Below, piece by piece: positions 8,751-18,754 of a stretch of 35,496 nt of DNA (positions are counted from its first letter, which is position 1; every line of letters starts with the position of its first letter). The stretch is from Nitriliruptoraceae bacterium. GTDB lineage: Bacteria > Actinomycetota > Nitriliruptoria > Nitriliruptorales > Nitriliruptoraceae. Made by a program: the position numbers and the translations under genes. The notes beneath the pieces were generated by a model, which worked only from the letters and a program-made list of their open reading frames with translations, did not search any database and was not told the DNA's origin. The stretch is from NCBI GenBank assembly GCA_007136095.1, contig SLHP01000120.1, positions 1 through 35,496 on the forward strand. The letters are read 5' to 3'.

Positions 8751-8838
8751 CTCGTCCGGTCATCCTCTGGCTGTCGGACATGTCCGGAGCAGCTCGTCAG
8801 GGTCGAGCGGGCGACGATCTGATCCCACGACGAGCGTA

Positions 8839-8862
8839 GGGCGGGTCCGGAAGGACCCGCCC
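8839..8862 (-). terminator. Terminator hairpin after tRNA-Ile
   Basis: Bases 8839-8848 and 8853-8862 (GGGCGGGTCC / GGACCCGCCC) form a perfect 10-bp stem with loop GGAA, 20 bases past the tRNA 3' end on the minus strand. It separates the tRNA from the downstream CNNM gene. Confidence 0.75.
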
Positions 8863-8882
8863 GACGTCGTAGAGATCTGCCG

Positions 8883-8957
<75 letters not shown>

Positions 8958-8964
8958 ATGACGA

Positions 8965-9067
8965 CGGTCGAACGACCGCGGCCGGGGAAGGTTAGCGACC
9001 ACACCGGGGGCTGGCGAACCGCGCCCGAACGGGCCCGTTGGACCCGACACGCCACGTCGAGGACGTG
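8965..9067 (-). terminator. Hairpins between the DUF3566 gene and tRNA-Ile
   Basis: Three short perfect hairpins lie in the 124-base gap: CACGTC-gag-GACGTG (9053-9067), GCCC-GAAC-GGGC (9023-9034) and CGGTCG-aa-CGACCG (8965-8978). The first, 15 bases past the DUF3566 stop, is the best terminator candidate. The last lies 7 bases upstream of the tRNA and may mark processing. Confidence 0.45.
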
Positions 9068-9081
9068 CGTGCGGAACAACG

Positions 9082-9693
9082 TCACCGGTTGCCGAACAGG
9101 TCCTCGTCGGTCGCTTGTCTCGGTGCCGTCCGGGAGGTGCTGGTCGAGGCATCCGAGGAGAGGTCCCTGGTCGGTGCGGCCACACGCTGTGCCGGCTGCC
9201 TCGCCGGCGTCTGCGATCCGGTGCGTTCCGTCGCCACCGGCGCAGCCGGTGGCCCCGTCGAGGCTGGGGGCTCACGGGACGCGACCGGCTGGTGGCCCGC
9301 GGTTGCCACCGTCCGGGGAGCGGCTCCGGTGGACGCGGACGACGCCGGCAGACTGTCATCCACGATGGTCAGCCCGATGCCACCGGTCAGATCCGCGATC
9401 AGGTTGTACAGGAAGGCGAGGAAGACGAGGATCGCGGTCTGCACCACGACCCACAGCAACCCGAGCAGGATCATCGACCGGAACAGGTTCGGAGCGCTGA
9501 TACCGCACTCCGTGAAGCCGACGTCGGTCGCGATCCCACAGATCTGGTCGATCAGCTGCAGGCGGTCGATGATGAACCAGACCACGCCCAACAGCATGAG
9601 GAAGATCGCCAGGAAGACGATGTTCGCGATGAAGCCGAACTTCAGCATCGACCAGGGGTCGATGCGTTTCACGGCCATTCGACGTCGTGCCAC
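9082..9693 (-). CDS. DUF3566 transmembrane protein with C-terminal disordered tail
   Basis: A 203-residue membrane protein. Residues about 6-108 form the DUF3566 domain: KRIDPWSMLKFGF, a first membrane helix (IVFLAIFLMLLGVVWFI), a soluble stretch (QLIDQICGIATDVG), a second helix (LLGLLWVVVQTAILVFLAFL) and LIADLTGGIGLTI. The remainder is a low-complexity Ser/Thr/Ala/Pro/Arg tail. In well-known actinobacterial relatives the disordered part precedes the domain; here it follows. GTG at 9693 is preceded by GAGGAG 9 bases upstream; an ATG at 9678 is an alternative. The function is unknown, but conserved linkage to gyrA and tRNA-Ile makes it a core actinobacterial gene. It is 89 bases downstream of the lipoprotein gene. 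Confidence 0.85.
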   Translation of the reverse strand: MARRRMAVKRIDPWSMLKFGFIANIVFLAIFLMLLGVVWFIIDRLQLIDQICGIATDVGFTECGISAPNLFRSMILLGLLWVVVQTAILVFLAFLYNLIADLTGGIGLTIVDDSLPASSASTGAAPRTVATAGHQPVASREPPASTGPPAAPVATERTGSQTPARQPAQRVAAPTRDLSSDASTSTSRTAPRQATDEDLFGNR

Positions 9694-9782
9694 GGACTCT
9701 GGCTCCTCGGTGAGCTACGGATGCTACCCGGCCCTGGCCCGACTCCCGAGTGGCCGCCCCCGGAGGCTGCCGGGCACGGACC

Positions 9783-10220
9783 TCACCGCCCGCTGTCCTG
9801 CATCGAACCCTCGAGCGGTCCGTCCGCGTCGAACAGCACGCAGACGACCTCGCGGTCACCCTCCGACCAGGACCCCTCCGTTGGCACGAGCCACGTCGCG
9901 AACAGCTCCGAGGTGGCGTAGGGCTCCGACACGTACGGCTCGAAGGCATCGAGGCACGTGTCCTGCGCCCGGTTGAGCACGGCCTCGTCGCCGGGGTGGT
10001 CGCCGTCCTCGAGTTCCACGACCGCGTACACCTCGTTGTCGTGTGGTTCCTCACAATCGACGAGCGGCACGTCAGAGATCTCGTCCACGGCGCCGTCCGG
10101 ATCGTCGAAGCAGTCACCGGGGGCGACCGAGAAGACGTTGCCGGGAGACGAGCACCCCAGAACGAGGACTGCGGCGGCGCTGCCCGCGACCCGCATCCCT
10201 GTCTGCCGCCACGTCGACAT
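9783..10220 (-). CDS. Septum_form-domain-like secreted lipoprotein
   Basis: A 145-residue predicted lipoprotein. A short basic N-region, a hydrophobic segment and the lipobox LVLGC put the lipidated cysteine at residue 23. The mature part contains VAPGDCFDD, VPLVDCEEPHDNEVYAV and a later CLDAFEPYV, matching the Cys-containing layout of the Septum_form domain found in actinobacterial envelope proteins. Four or more cysteines in the exported part suggest disulfides. The start ATG overlaps the gyrA stop by one base (TGATG), implying translational coupling with gyrA. A role in septation is only suggested by the domain name; it could be a general envelope lipoprotein. Confidence 0.75.
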   Translation of the reverse strand: MSTWRQTGMRVAGSAAAVLVLGCSSPGNVFSVAPGDCFDDPDGAVDEISDVPLVDCEEPHDNEVYAVVELEDGDHPGDEAVLNRAQDTCLDAFEPYVSEPYATSELFATWLVPTEGSWSEGDREVVCVLFDADGPLEGSMQDSGR

Positions 10221-12943
10221 CAGTCACGCTCGTCCGGATCGTCAGTTTCGCCCGGGTCGGCCGCGTCGGCGGTGTCGGTCACGACAGACTCGTCGGCCGC
10301 ATCGACGGCTTCCCCGTCGCCAGCTTCCGCGGATGCACCTTCCGCTTCCGCCGGGAGCTCGCGGGGAGCGACCGGGACCTCGCCGTCTCCGTCCAGGACC
10401 TCATCCTCCTCGACGACCAGGGCGACACCCGTGACGTTCGCATCCTTGCCGGTGCGCATCAGGGCCACGCCCTGCGTCGCGCGGCCGAGCGGGTTGACGT
10501 TCGCGATCGGGATGCGGATCAACGTGCCCGTATCGGTGACGAGCAGGATCTCCGCCTCGTAGGGCACCACGAGCGCGCCGGCCAGCCGACCACGCTCCTC
10601 GGTCAGCTTGGCGGTGATCAGGCCACGACCGCCGCGGTTCTGCGCCCGGTAGCGCGCGAGCGGCGTCCGCTTGCCGTACCCCCGTTCGGTGACCACCAGC
10701 AGGTAGGTGCCGTCATCGACGTCCTCGTGCGGAACCGGTGCCATCGCCAGCAACTCGTCACCGTCGTCGAGCTTCTGGCCGCGGACGCCCGCGGCGGTCC
10801 GGCCCATCGCCCGCGCATCGTTCTCATCGAAACGGATCGACAGACCCCCGCGCGAGACCAGCATCAGGTCGCGGGTCCCATCGGTGACCGCGACGCCGAT
10901 CAGCTCATCGCCCTCGCGCAGGTCGATGGCGATCAGGACCGACCGCGGGGAGTCGAAGGCGTCGAGCCGGGTGCGTTTGACCGTTCCCTGCCGCGTCGCG
11001 AACACCAGGAACCGGTCGTCGGTGAACGCGTCCAGGGCCAGGATCGCGGCGACGGTCTCGTCGGCTTCCAACGCCAGGCCGGGCACGTTGGCGACGTACA
11101 CCCCCTTCGACGAGCGGGACTTCTCCGGGACCTGGTAGGCCTTGATGCGGTAGACACGACCCTGGTTGGTGAACACCAGCAGATGGTCGTGCGTCGAACA
11201 GGTCAGGAGGACCGACACGATGTCGTCCTCCTTCATGTCGGTTCCACGCACGCCACGGCCGCCACGGTTCTGGGTCCGGAACGCGTCGATCGGCGTGCGC
11301 TTGACGTAGCCGGCACGGGTGAGGGTGACCACGATGTCCTCGACCTCGATGAGGTCCTCGACGGTCATCGCGCCGTCGTCCGGGATGATCCGCGACCGCC
11401 GGTCGTCCGCGAAGCGGTCGCGGATCTCGGTCATCTCCTCCTTGATGATCTGACGGACCCGCGCGGGGTCGTCCAGGATCGCGCGGAGCTCGGCGATCAG
11501 GGTCTGGAGTTCGTCGTACTCGTCCTGGATGCGCTGCCGCTCGAGCGCCGCCAGGCGACGCAGCTGCATGTCGAGGATCGCCTGCGCCTGGATCTCGGAC
11601 AGCTCGAACCGCGTCATCAGCTCACCCTTGGCGACGTCCGCGGACGCGCTACCTCGGATCAGTTCGATGATCTCGTCGATGTGGTCGAGCGCGATCAGCA
11701 GGCCCTGGAGGACGTGGGCACGATCTTCGGCCTTGCGCAGCCGGTACTGGGTCCGCCGGGTGATGACGGTGACCTGATGGGCGATGTAGTGGGTCAGCGC
11801 CTGATCGAGCGTCAGGGTCCGCGGGATCCCGTCGACGAGTGCCAGCAGGTTGACCCCGAAGGTGTCCTGCAGCTGGGTGTGCTTGAACAGCTGGTTGAGC
11901 ACGACCTGCGCGTTGGCGTCGCGCTTGAGGTCGATGACCACCCGCATGCCCTCACGTGAGGATTCGTCGCGGAGGTCCGCGATGCCGGTGATCACCTTGG
12001 TGTTGACCAACAGCGCGATCTTCTGCAGCAGGCTGGCCTTGTTGACCATGTAGGGGATCTCGGTGACCACGATGCGTTCACGGTCGCGTCCCTTGGCCGG
12101 CTCCTCGACCGTGCAGACGGCCCGAACCTTGATGGAGCCCTTGCCGGTCGTGTAGGCGTCGTAGGCGCCCTGGTTGCCGAGGATCAGTCCACCGGTCGGG
12201 AAGTCCGGGGCGGGGACGTGCCTCATCAGATCCACCGCGGTCAGCGACGGGTCATCGATCAGCGCGATGGTCGCGTCGATCAGTTCGCCGAGGTTGTGCG
12301 GTGGGATGTTGGTCGCCATCCCGACGGCGATGCCCGTCGCACCGTTGGCGAGCAGGTTCGGGAACCGCGACGGCAGGACCAGCGGTTCCTCCTCGTAGCC
12401 GTCGTAGTTCGGGACGAAGTCGACGGTCTCCTCATCGATGCCGCGCAACAGCTCCATCGACAACCGCGACAACCGCGACTCGGTGTAGCGCATGGCCGCA
12501 GGAGGGTCGCCGTCCACCGAGCCGAAGTTGCCGTGCCCGTCGATGAGTTCGTAGCGGATCGAGAAGTCCTGGCCCATGCGCACCAGTGCGTCATAGATCG
12601 CGGAGTCACCGTGCGGGTGGTACTTCTTCATCACGTCGCCGACCGCGGATGCGCACTTGCGGTACGGGCGGTCGGGACGCAGCCCGGTCTCGTCCATCGA
12701 GAACAGGATGCGGCGGTGCACCGGCTTGAGACCGTCCCGGACGTCGGGCAGCGCGCGTCCGACGATCACCGACATCGCGTAGTCGAGGTATGACGCGCGC
12801 ATCTCGTCTTCGATGACGACGGGTTCCACGCGAGCCGCCAGCACGTTGCCCGTCTCGTCCAACGGGGTGCCGTCTTCGGTCCGGGCGATCGGGTCGCCGG
12901 GGGTCGGCTCGGGCGAACCGGGGGGTGGGGTCACATCGGACAC
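10220..12943 (-). CDS. gyrA: DNA gyrase subunit A
   Basis: A 907-residue type IIA topoisomerase breakage-reunion subunit that with GyrB introduces negative supercoils. The catalytic tyrosine lies in AAMRYTE. The quinolone-determining region reads [17 protein letters not shown], keeping the Ser and Asp typical of quinolone-sensitive enzymes. GyrA-box-like QNRGGRG occurs at the start of the C-terminal domain (near residue 558), with a second copy near 768. This identifies gyrase rather than Topo IV ParC. An acidic low-complexity tail of about 50 residues follows the pinwheel ([19 protein letters not shown]). The N-terminus has a Pro-rich extension before [23 protein letters not shown] at 12943 has GGAG 6 bases upstream. 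It lies one base after the preceding small membrane gene. Confidence 0.98.
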   Translation of the reverse strand: MSDVTPPPGSPEPTPGDPIARTEDGTPLDETGNVLAARVEPVVIEDEMRASYLDYAMSVIVGRALPDVRDGLKPVHRRILFSMDETGLRPDRPYRKCASAVGDVMKKYHPHGDSAIYDALVRMGQDFSIRYELIDGHGNFGSVDGDPPAAMRYTESRLSRLSMELLRGIDEETVDFVPNYDGYEEEPLVLPSRFPNLLANGATGIAVGMATNIPPHNLGELIDATIALIDDPSLTAVDLMRHVPAPDFPTGGLILGNQGAYDAYTTGKGSIKVRAVCTVEEPAKGRDRERIVVTEIPYMVNKASLLQKIALLVNTKVITGIADLRDESSREGMRVVIDLKRDANAQVVLNQLFKHTQLQDTFGVNLLALVDGIPRTLTLDQALTHYIAHQVTVITRRTQYRLRKAEDRAHVLQGLLIALDHIDEIIELIRGSASADVAKGELMTRFELSEIQAQAILDMQLRRLAALERQRIQDEYDELQTLIAELRAILDDPARVRQIIKEEMTEIRDRFADDRRSRIIPDDGAMTVEDLIEVEDIVVTLTRAGYVKRTPIDAFRTQNRGGRGVRGTDMKEDDIVSVLLTCSTHDHLLVFTNQGRVYRIKAYQVPEKSRSSKGVYVANVPGLALEADETVAAILALDAFTDDRFLVFATRQGTVKRTRLDAFDSPRSVLIAIDLREGDELIGVAVTDGTRDLMLVSRGGLSIRFDENDARAMGRTAAGVRGQKLDDGDELLAMAPVPHEDVDDGTYLLVVTERGYGKRTPLARYRAQNRGGRGLITAKLTEERGRLAGALVVPYEAEILLVTDTGTLIRIPIANVNPLGRATQGVALMRTGKDANVTGVALVVEEDEVLDGDGEVPVAPRELPAEAEGASAEAGDGEAVDAADESVVTDTADAADPGETDDPDERD

Positions 12944-12944
12944 G

Positions 12945-13268
12945 TCAGGCTCCGGGGGTGTCGTCGGGCCGCTGGTCGTGCTCGTCAGCGGTATCGCTCA
13001 GGTCACCGGGCGGATCACCATCGCGGTGAGCACGGTCCGGCGCGGCGAGGTCGGCGGTTGGATCAGCGAGGTGGGCGTTCGGGTCGGTGGGGTGGAACGT
13101 CTCCGCGCGGCGGCCGGCGGCGATGAGCAACAGGCCAGCGAGGCATCCCAGGACGAGACCGGTGATGATCGAGCCGACGGGAGGGAACCCGAGGAACCCA
13201 CCGAGGCCACCGATCGTCCCCGCGACGATGACGGCGGCGAGCAGGGCCGCGCGCTTGGTCCGGTCCAC
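12945..13268 (-). CDS. Small two-helix membrane protein between gyrB and gyrA
   Basis: A 107-residue protein of unknown function. Residues about 5-50 hold two hydrophobic helices ([21 protein letters not shown] and [21 protein letters not shown]) and the rest is a hydrophilic Asp/Pro/His-rich tail. GTG at 13268 is chosen because AGGAG lies 7 bases upstream and it starts one base after the previous stop. A longer reading from GTG 13307 would overlap the upstream gene by 38 bases. The stop lies one base before the gyrA start, so expression is probably coupled to gyrA. The Gly-rich helix pair resembles small glycine-zipper-type membrane proteins, but I recognise no family. Confidence 0.75.
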   Translation of the reverse strand: MDRTKRAALLAAVIVAGTIGGLGGFLGFPPVGSIITGLVLGCLAGLLLIAAGRRAETFHPTDPNAHLADPTADLAAPDRAHRDGDPPGDLSDTADEHDQRPDDTPGA

Positions 13269-13269
13269 C

Positions 13270-13545
13270 TCAGTGCTCCTGGTCGATGTCGTCGGGTCGG
13301 TGGTCACTTGGTTCGGTCGTGTCGTGGTCCGTGGCGTCGGGGTCGGGACCGGGGTCGTTGCGGAGTCGACGCCTGGCGGCGATCGCGAGCAGGAGCAGCA
13401 GGCCGGGGATGCCGGCCGCGGCAGCGATGAGCAGGATCTGCGAGGTCGCGGCCGGATCGGCCTGCACCAACTCGGGCGCGCTCAGCACGATCAACCCGAT
13501 GAGCACCACCAGGCCGGCTACCAACCACAGCAGACTGCGCCGCAT
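13270..13545 (-). CDS. Small two-helix membrane protein immediately after gyrB
   Basis: A 91-residue protein of unknown function. MRRSLLWLVAGLVVLIGLIV forms the first hydrophobic helix, a short polar loop (APELVQADPAATSQ) follows, then a second helix (ILLIAAAAGIPGLLLLLAIA), an RRRLRN positive patch and an acidic tail rich in Asp and His. ATG at 13545 lies one base after the gyrB stop, which defines the start; a longer open frame reads back into gyrB and is rejected. It resembles the next gene in layout (two helices plus a hydrophilic tail), so the two may be old duplicates or partners. Confidence 0.75.
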   Translation of the reverse strand: MRRSLLWLVAGLVVLIGLIVLSAPELVQADPAATSQILLIAAAAGIPGLLLLLAIAARRRLRNDPGPDPDATDHDTTEPSDHRPDDIDQEH

Positions 13546-13546
13546 C

Positions 13547-15715
<2,169 letters not shown>

Positions 15716-15852
15716 TCAGCGCGGGGAGACGCGGGCGACCGGGCAACCTCGAGCCTACCAGTTGGTGGCTCGCCCTCCATGCTCCTGAGACGCCCTGTGG
15801 ACGGTCCGACACCCATCCTGGTACCCAGGTATCCCCCGCGTTCCCGATCGGT

Positions 15853-15885
15853 TCCAGCGGCATTCGCGCGATCTGTGCCGCTGGA
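15853..15885 (-). terminator. Probable terminator downstream of the Fpg/Nei gene
   Basis: TCCAGCGGCA at 15853-15862 pairs perfectly with TGCCGCTGGA at 15876-15885 around a 13-base loop; with a one-base bulge the stem extends further. It lies 13 bases after the stop of the leftward glycosylase gene and upstream of gyrB. The remaining bases to 15680 hold the gyrB leader, with no promoter I can name. Confidence 0.6.
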
Positions 15886-15897
15886 CCGGAGCCGTCC

Positions 15898-16887
15898 TCA
15901 ACCGCGGTCCTCGAGCTCCTCGATCGTCCGCGGACGGTCGTCCTTCAGCAGCCGGGACATGCTGCGATCGGCCAGGACCGCACCTCCGGTCTGACACCGT
16001 GGGCAGTAGTTGACCTCGTTCTCCGCGTACCGGATGCGTTGCACCTCGGTGCCACACACCGGGCACGGCTGCTGGAAGCGCCCGTGGACGGCGAACCCCT
16101 CGCGGAACGCGGTCACCTTCTCCGGGAAGCCGTACCCGGTGGTTTCCCGGAGCCGCGCGATCCAGGTGCCGAGGACCTGCTGCACCGCTGCGTGCAACCT
16201 CGCGATCTCCTTCGCGTCGAGGTTGCGGGTCCGACGCACCGGTGACAGTCCCGCCGCATGGAGGATCTCATCGCTGAAGGCGTTGCCGATCCCCGCGTAC
16301 CGGCGCTGATCGGTGAGCACGCGCTTGAGCGTGCGGTTCTCCAGGAGGAGCTGTTCCTCGAACGCCGCACGATCGGCCTCGAGCGGTTCGATCCCTCCCC
16401 GGTCGTGGTCCGCGAGCGCTGCGCGACCCCGGACCAGGTGCAACGACGCCCGCTTCTTGGTCCCGGCCTCGGTCACCACCAGGGTGCCACCGGGCGAACG
16501 ACCACCGTCCGGTGTGGTGAAGCCGAACGCCGCCAGGCCGATACGACCGGGCGGATCGGCGTCGGGTCCGAGCCAGCGCAGCCGCCCGGCGATCATCAGA
16601 TGCAGGATCACGTACCAGGGTCCATCATCGGACGGGACCGCGTCGTCGTCCGGCTGGGGCCCGTGGTCAGATCCCCCATCGGCTCCGCAGCCCGGTCGAA
16701 CCTCCCACACCAGTCGCTTGCCACATCGATGCAGCTCCGTGACCCGACGGCCCACCAGCCCATCGACCGGGGGGTCGTAGGTCCGCAGCAGGCTGATGCC
16801 GGCGATGCGGACCCGGGTGATCGTGGCCCCGACCATCCGGACGCGCATGGCTGCGAGGTAGTCCTCGAGATCGGGAAGCTCCGGCAT
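15898..16887 (-). CDS. Fpg/Nei-family DNA glycosylase/AP lyase
   Basis: A 329-residue base-excision-repair glycosylase. MPELPDLEDY gives the catalytic N-terminal proline and adjacent glutamate; the lysine in CGKRLVWEV and the helix-two-turn-helix region YAGIGNAFSDEILHAAG match the family. A C-terminal zinc finger has CPVC and CPRC pairs. The Arg normally five residues before the third cysteine (the Fpg oxoG-contact loop) is replaced (ENEVNYC), and the sequence continues QTGGAVLADRSMSRLLKDD. This is a variant subfamily, so oxidised-base specificity may differ from MutM. It is longer than the usual 270-290 residues because of an insert after EVRPG. The start ATG lies 13 bases after the tlpA-like stop, as the last gene of the recF operon. 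Confidence 0.85.
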   Translation of the reverse strand: MPELPDLEDYLAAMRVRMVGATITRVRIAGISLLRTYDPPVDGLVGRRVTELHRCGKRLVWEVRPGCGADGGSDHGPQPDDDAVPSDDGPWYVILHLMIAGRLRWLGPDADPPGRIGLAAFGFTTPDGGRSPGGTLVVTEAGTKKRASLHLVRGRAALADHDRGGIEPLEADRAAFEEQLLLENRTLKRVLTDQRRYAGIGNAFSDEILHAAGLSPVRRTRNLDAKEIARLHAAVQQVLGTWIARLRETTGYGFPEKVTAFREGFAVHGRFQQPCPVCGTEVQRIRYAENEVNYCPRCQTGGAVLADRSMSRLLKDDRPRTIEELEDRG

Positions 16888-16900
16888 GATGCTGCCCGGT

Positions 16901-17578
16901 TCAGCTCGCCGCGATCTGGGCGGCCACCTCGTCGAGCTGCTCCATCGGGATCAACCCGGAGGTCCGCCAGACCACCTCGCCGTCCGCATCCACCGCGACC
17001 CAGAACGGCGTCCCGGACAACCCGAAGGCTTCCGAGATGGACGAGGAGGCGTCGTCGACCATGACCGGCCCGGTGTAGCCGAAGCCGTCGAACCACTCGT
17101 CCGGCGGCCAGTTCGGACGCCCCTCATCGAGGAACGTGGACACGGCGACCAGATCGACCTCGTCGGGCAGGCGTCCGTCATCGAGCCAGGCAGTCAGGTC
17201 CGGCATCTCCCGGTCGCAGGCGGGGCACCAGGACGCCATGAACGTGATCAGTTGCGGCCCTGACGCCCCGCCGACCTCGCGGCCATCACCCGCGAAGCTC
17301 TCCCCCTCGACGATGGGAGCGACCATGCCGATCGCGGGATCGTTCGTTGGATCACCCTCGAAGAGCGGCAGTGGCTCACCGGTGACCTCGACGTCGCCCG
17401 CCACATCCGCGACCGTGATCCGCGACGAGGATTCGCCGACGGATGCCACGGCGATCCCCACCGCGAGCAGCACGACCGCCACACCGCCGACGATCAGCAG
17501 CAGTCGACGGCGCTTCTCCGCCGCACGACGGGCCTCAGCCCGCGGGTTCGGTCGCTTCTTCGGGGTGTTCGTCGACAC
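16901..17578 (-). CDS. Membrane-anchored TlpA/DsbE-like thioredoxin-fold protein
   Basis: A 225-residue extracytoplasmic thiol-disulfide protein. A basic N-terminus is followed by a membrane anchor at about residues 26-47 (LLLIVGGVAVVLLAVGIAVA) and a thioredoxin-fold domain. The active site is FMASWCPACDREMP, with cysteines at 118 and 121, and the cis-Pro motif is GTPFWVAVD. GTG at 17578 has AAGGAG 6 bases upstream, supporting a 44-base overlap with the preceding dsbB-like gene. Pairing with that oxidase suggests electron exchange at the membrane: either it is a DsbA-like substrate oxidant or a TlpA-type reductant. The sequence alone does not settle the direction. Confidence 0.88.
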   Translation of the reverse strand: MSTNTPKKRPNPRAEARRAAEKRRRLLLIVGGVAVVLLAVGIAVASVGESSSRITVADVAGDVEVTGEPLPLFEGDPTNDPAIGMVAPIVEGESFAGDGREVGGASGPQLITFMASWCPACDREMPDLTAWLDDGRLPDEVDLVAVSTFLDEGRPNWPPDEWFDGFGYTGPVMVDDASSSISEAFGLSGTPFWVAVDADGEVVWRTSGLIPMEQLDEVAAQIAAS

Positions 17579-18104
17579 GTCGGTCTCCTTCGGACGCCGG
17601 GGCGGCGCGTGCTGCGAGGGTCAGCGTCGCGATGGCTGCGAACGCGATGAGGGCCATGGTGGGCAGAGTGAGGAACCCGAACTCCTCCACCCACCTCACG
17701 GCGCAGGGAGCAGCCGGATCACAGACGCCACCCCCCAATGCGGGACGGCGCTCGATCACGATATGCCACACGGCGATGATGGCGCCGATCAGGCTGAGCG
17801 GTAGGGCCGTTCGCCACACCTGCCGATCCCGTCGCCAGGCGGCGACCCCGACGACGATGACCAGTGGGTACATCGCGATGCGCTGGTACCAGCACAGGGT
17901 GCAGGGGGTGTAGCCGGCCACCTCGCTGAGCACCAGGGAGCCAACGGTCGCGACCGCAGCGATCGACGTCGCCAGGGGCAGCGCGACGTCCCCGGAGAGC
18001 CACGTCGGAACCCGTCGGGTGGTGAGCGCGACCACCGTCCCGACCGTGATGAGGATCGCGAACAGGGCAAGGACCCCGAAGGTCCGCTCCGCGATGGCGA
18101 TCAT
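17535..18104 (-). CDS. DsbB/BdbC-type disulfide bond oxidoreductase
   Basis: A 189-residue four-helix membrane protein. The quinone-facing motif is YTPCTLCWYQR with Cys68 and Cys71; a second, external-loop pair is Cys128 and Cys134 (VCDPAAPCAVRW). This is the DsbB/BdbC arrangement, in which electrons from a DsbA-like partner pass to quinone. The gene starts with ATG overlapping the stop of the dciA-like gene (ATGA) and lacks its own Shine-Dalgarno, so translation is probably coupled. Many actinobacteria use VKOR for this job instead. The soluble C-terminal tail is acidic. Confidence 0.88.
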   Translation of the reverse strand: MIAIAERTFGVLALFAILITVGTVVALTTRRVPTWLSGDVALPLATSIAAVATVGSLVLSEVAGYTPCTLCWYQRIAMYPLVIVVGVAAWRRDRQVWRTALPLSLIGAIIAVWHIVIERRPALGGGVCDPAAPCAVRWVEEFGFLTLPTMALIAFAAIATLTLAARAAPASEGDRRVDEHPEEATEPAG

Positions 18105-18754
18105 GAGGGAGGATCTCTGGGGTCGTGGCTCGGCGGCGGGGTGGGTGATGCCTGCGGATCGGCGGCGGGCCCATCGGACAGGACATCGCCATGACCCTGC
18201 AGTTGCCCGACCACGACCGTGACCTCCTTGACCGTTCCACTGCCGAGGACGAGCTCTGCGCTGGCCCGCAGATGGGGCAGCATGTAGCGCAACTGCGTCG
18301 CCCAGACCTGGTTCTCCGCGCGAACCGTCAGTGTGCCACGCACCAGACGCACCGGTTCGCAGCGATCAGCGAGCTGTTCGCCCACGATCTCCACCCACCT
18401 CGAGGCGGCCGTGGCACCACGGAGCCGTTCATCCCACCCACGGCGTTGGATCAGGGCCTGCAGGGTCTCGCCGACGGCGGTGGGCGGTGCGAGACGGACC
18501 AGACCATCGGAGTCGTTGGCCGCGATGGTCCAGTCGTCGTCCTCGGGTGGTGAGGGATCGAAGCCGGAACGCTCCTGCTGCGCGCGACGTCGCTGCAGGT
18601 TGGCACGTTTGCGGGCGTAGATGCGCTCATCGCGATCCGCGGCAGCAGCCTTCCGATCCCGGGCGACAGCGTCACCACGGGCGGGTTCACGGACCGGCCG
18701 GCCGCCGGCCCGACCACCTCGGTGCCCGTCACCTCCTGCCCGTCCCCCGGTCAC
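18101..18754 (-). CDS. dciA: DUF721 / DciA-like replication-associated protein
   Basis: A 217-residue protein. The conserved DUF721 core spans about residues 90-190 (LQALIQRRGWDERLRGA, WVEIVGEQLADRCEPVRLVRGTL, LTVRAENQVWATQLRYML). The N-terminal 60 residues are Arg/Gly-rich and the C-terminus is Pro/Ser-rich, both probably disordered. DciA-family proteins help load or operate the replicative helicase DnaB in bacteria that lack DnaC-type loaders; that role is inferred from family and from the place directly after recF near the origin, the usual actinobacterial location. The GTG start overlaps the recF stop by 4 bases (GTGA), and the stop overlaps the dsbB-like start. Confidence 0.85.
   Translation of the reverse strand: MTGGRAGGDGHRGGRAGGRPVREPARGDAVARDRKAAAADRDERIYARKRANLQRRRAQQERSGFDPSPPEDDDWTIAANDSDGLVRLAPPTAVGETLQALIQRRGWDERLRGATAASRWVEIVGEQLADRCEPVRLVRGTLTVRAENQVWATQLRYMLPHLRASAELVLGSGTVKEVTVVVGQLQGHGDVLSDGPAADPQASPTPPPSHDPRDPPS

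Noticed and set aside
10043-11959. A 638-codon rightward frame opposite gyrA
   Set aside because: It is the antisense shadow of gyrA; composition is Asp/Arg/His/Val-rich and no start signal is seen.
12945-13307. Longer reading of the second small gyr-linked gene from GTG 13307
   Set aside because: It would overlap the upstream gene by 38 bases, while GTG 13268 has AGGAG at ideal spacing one base after the upstream stop.
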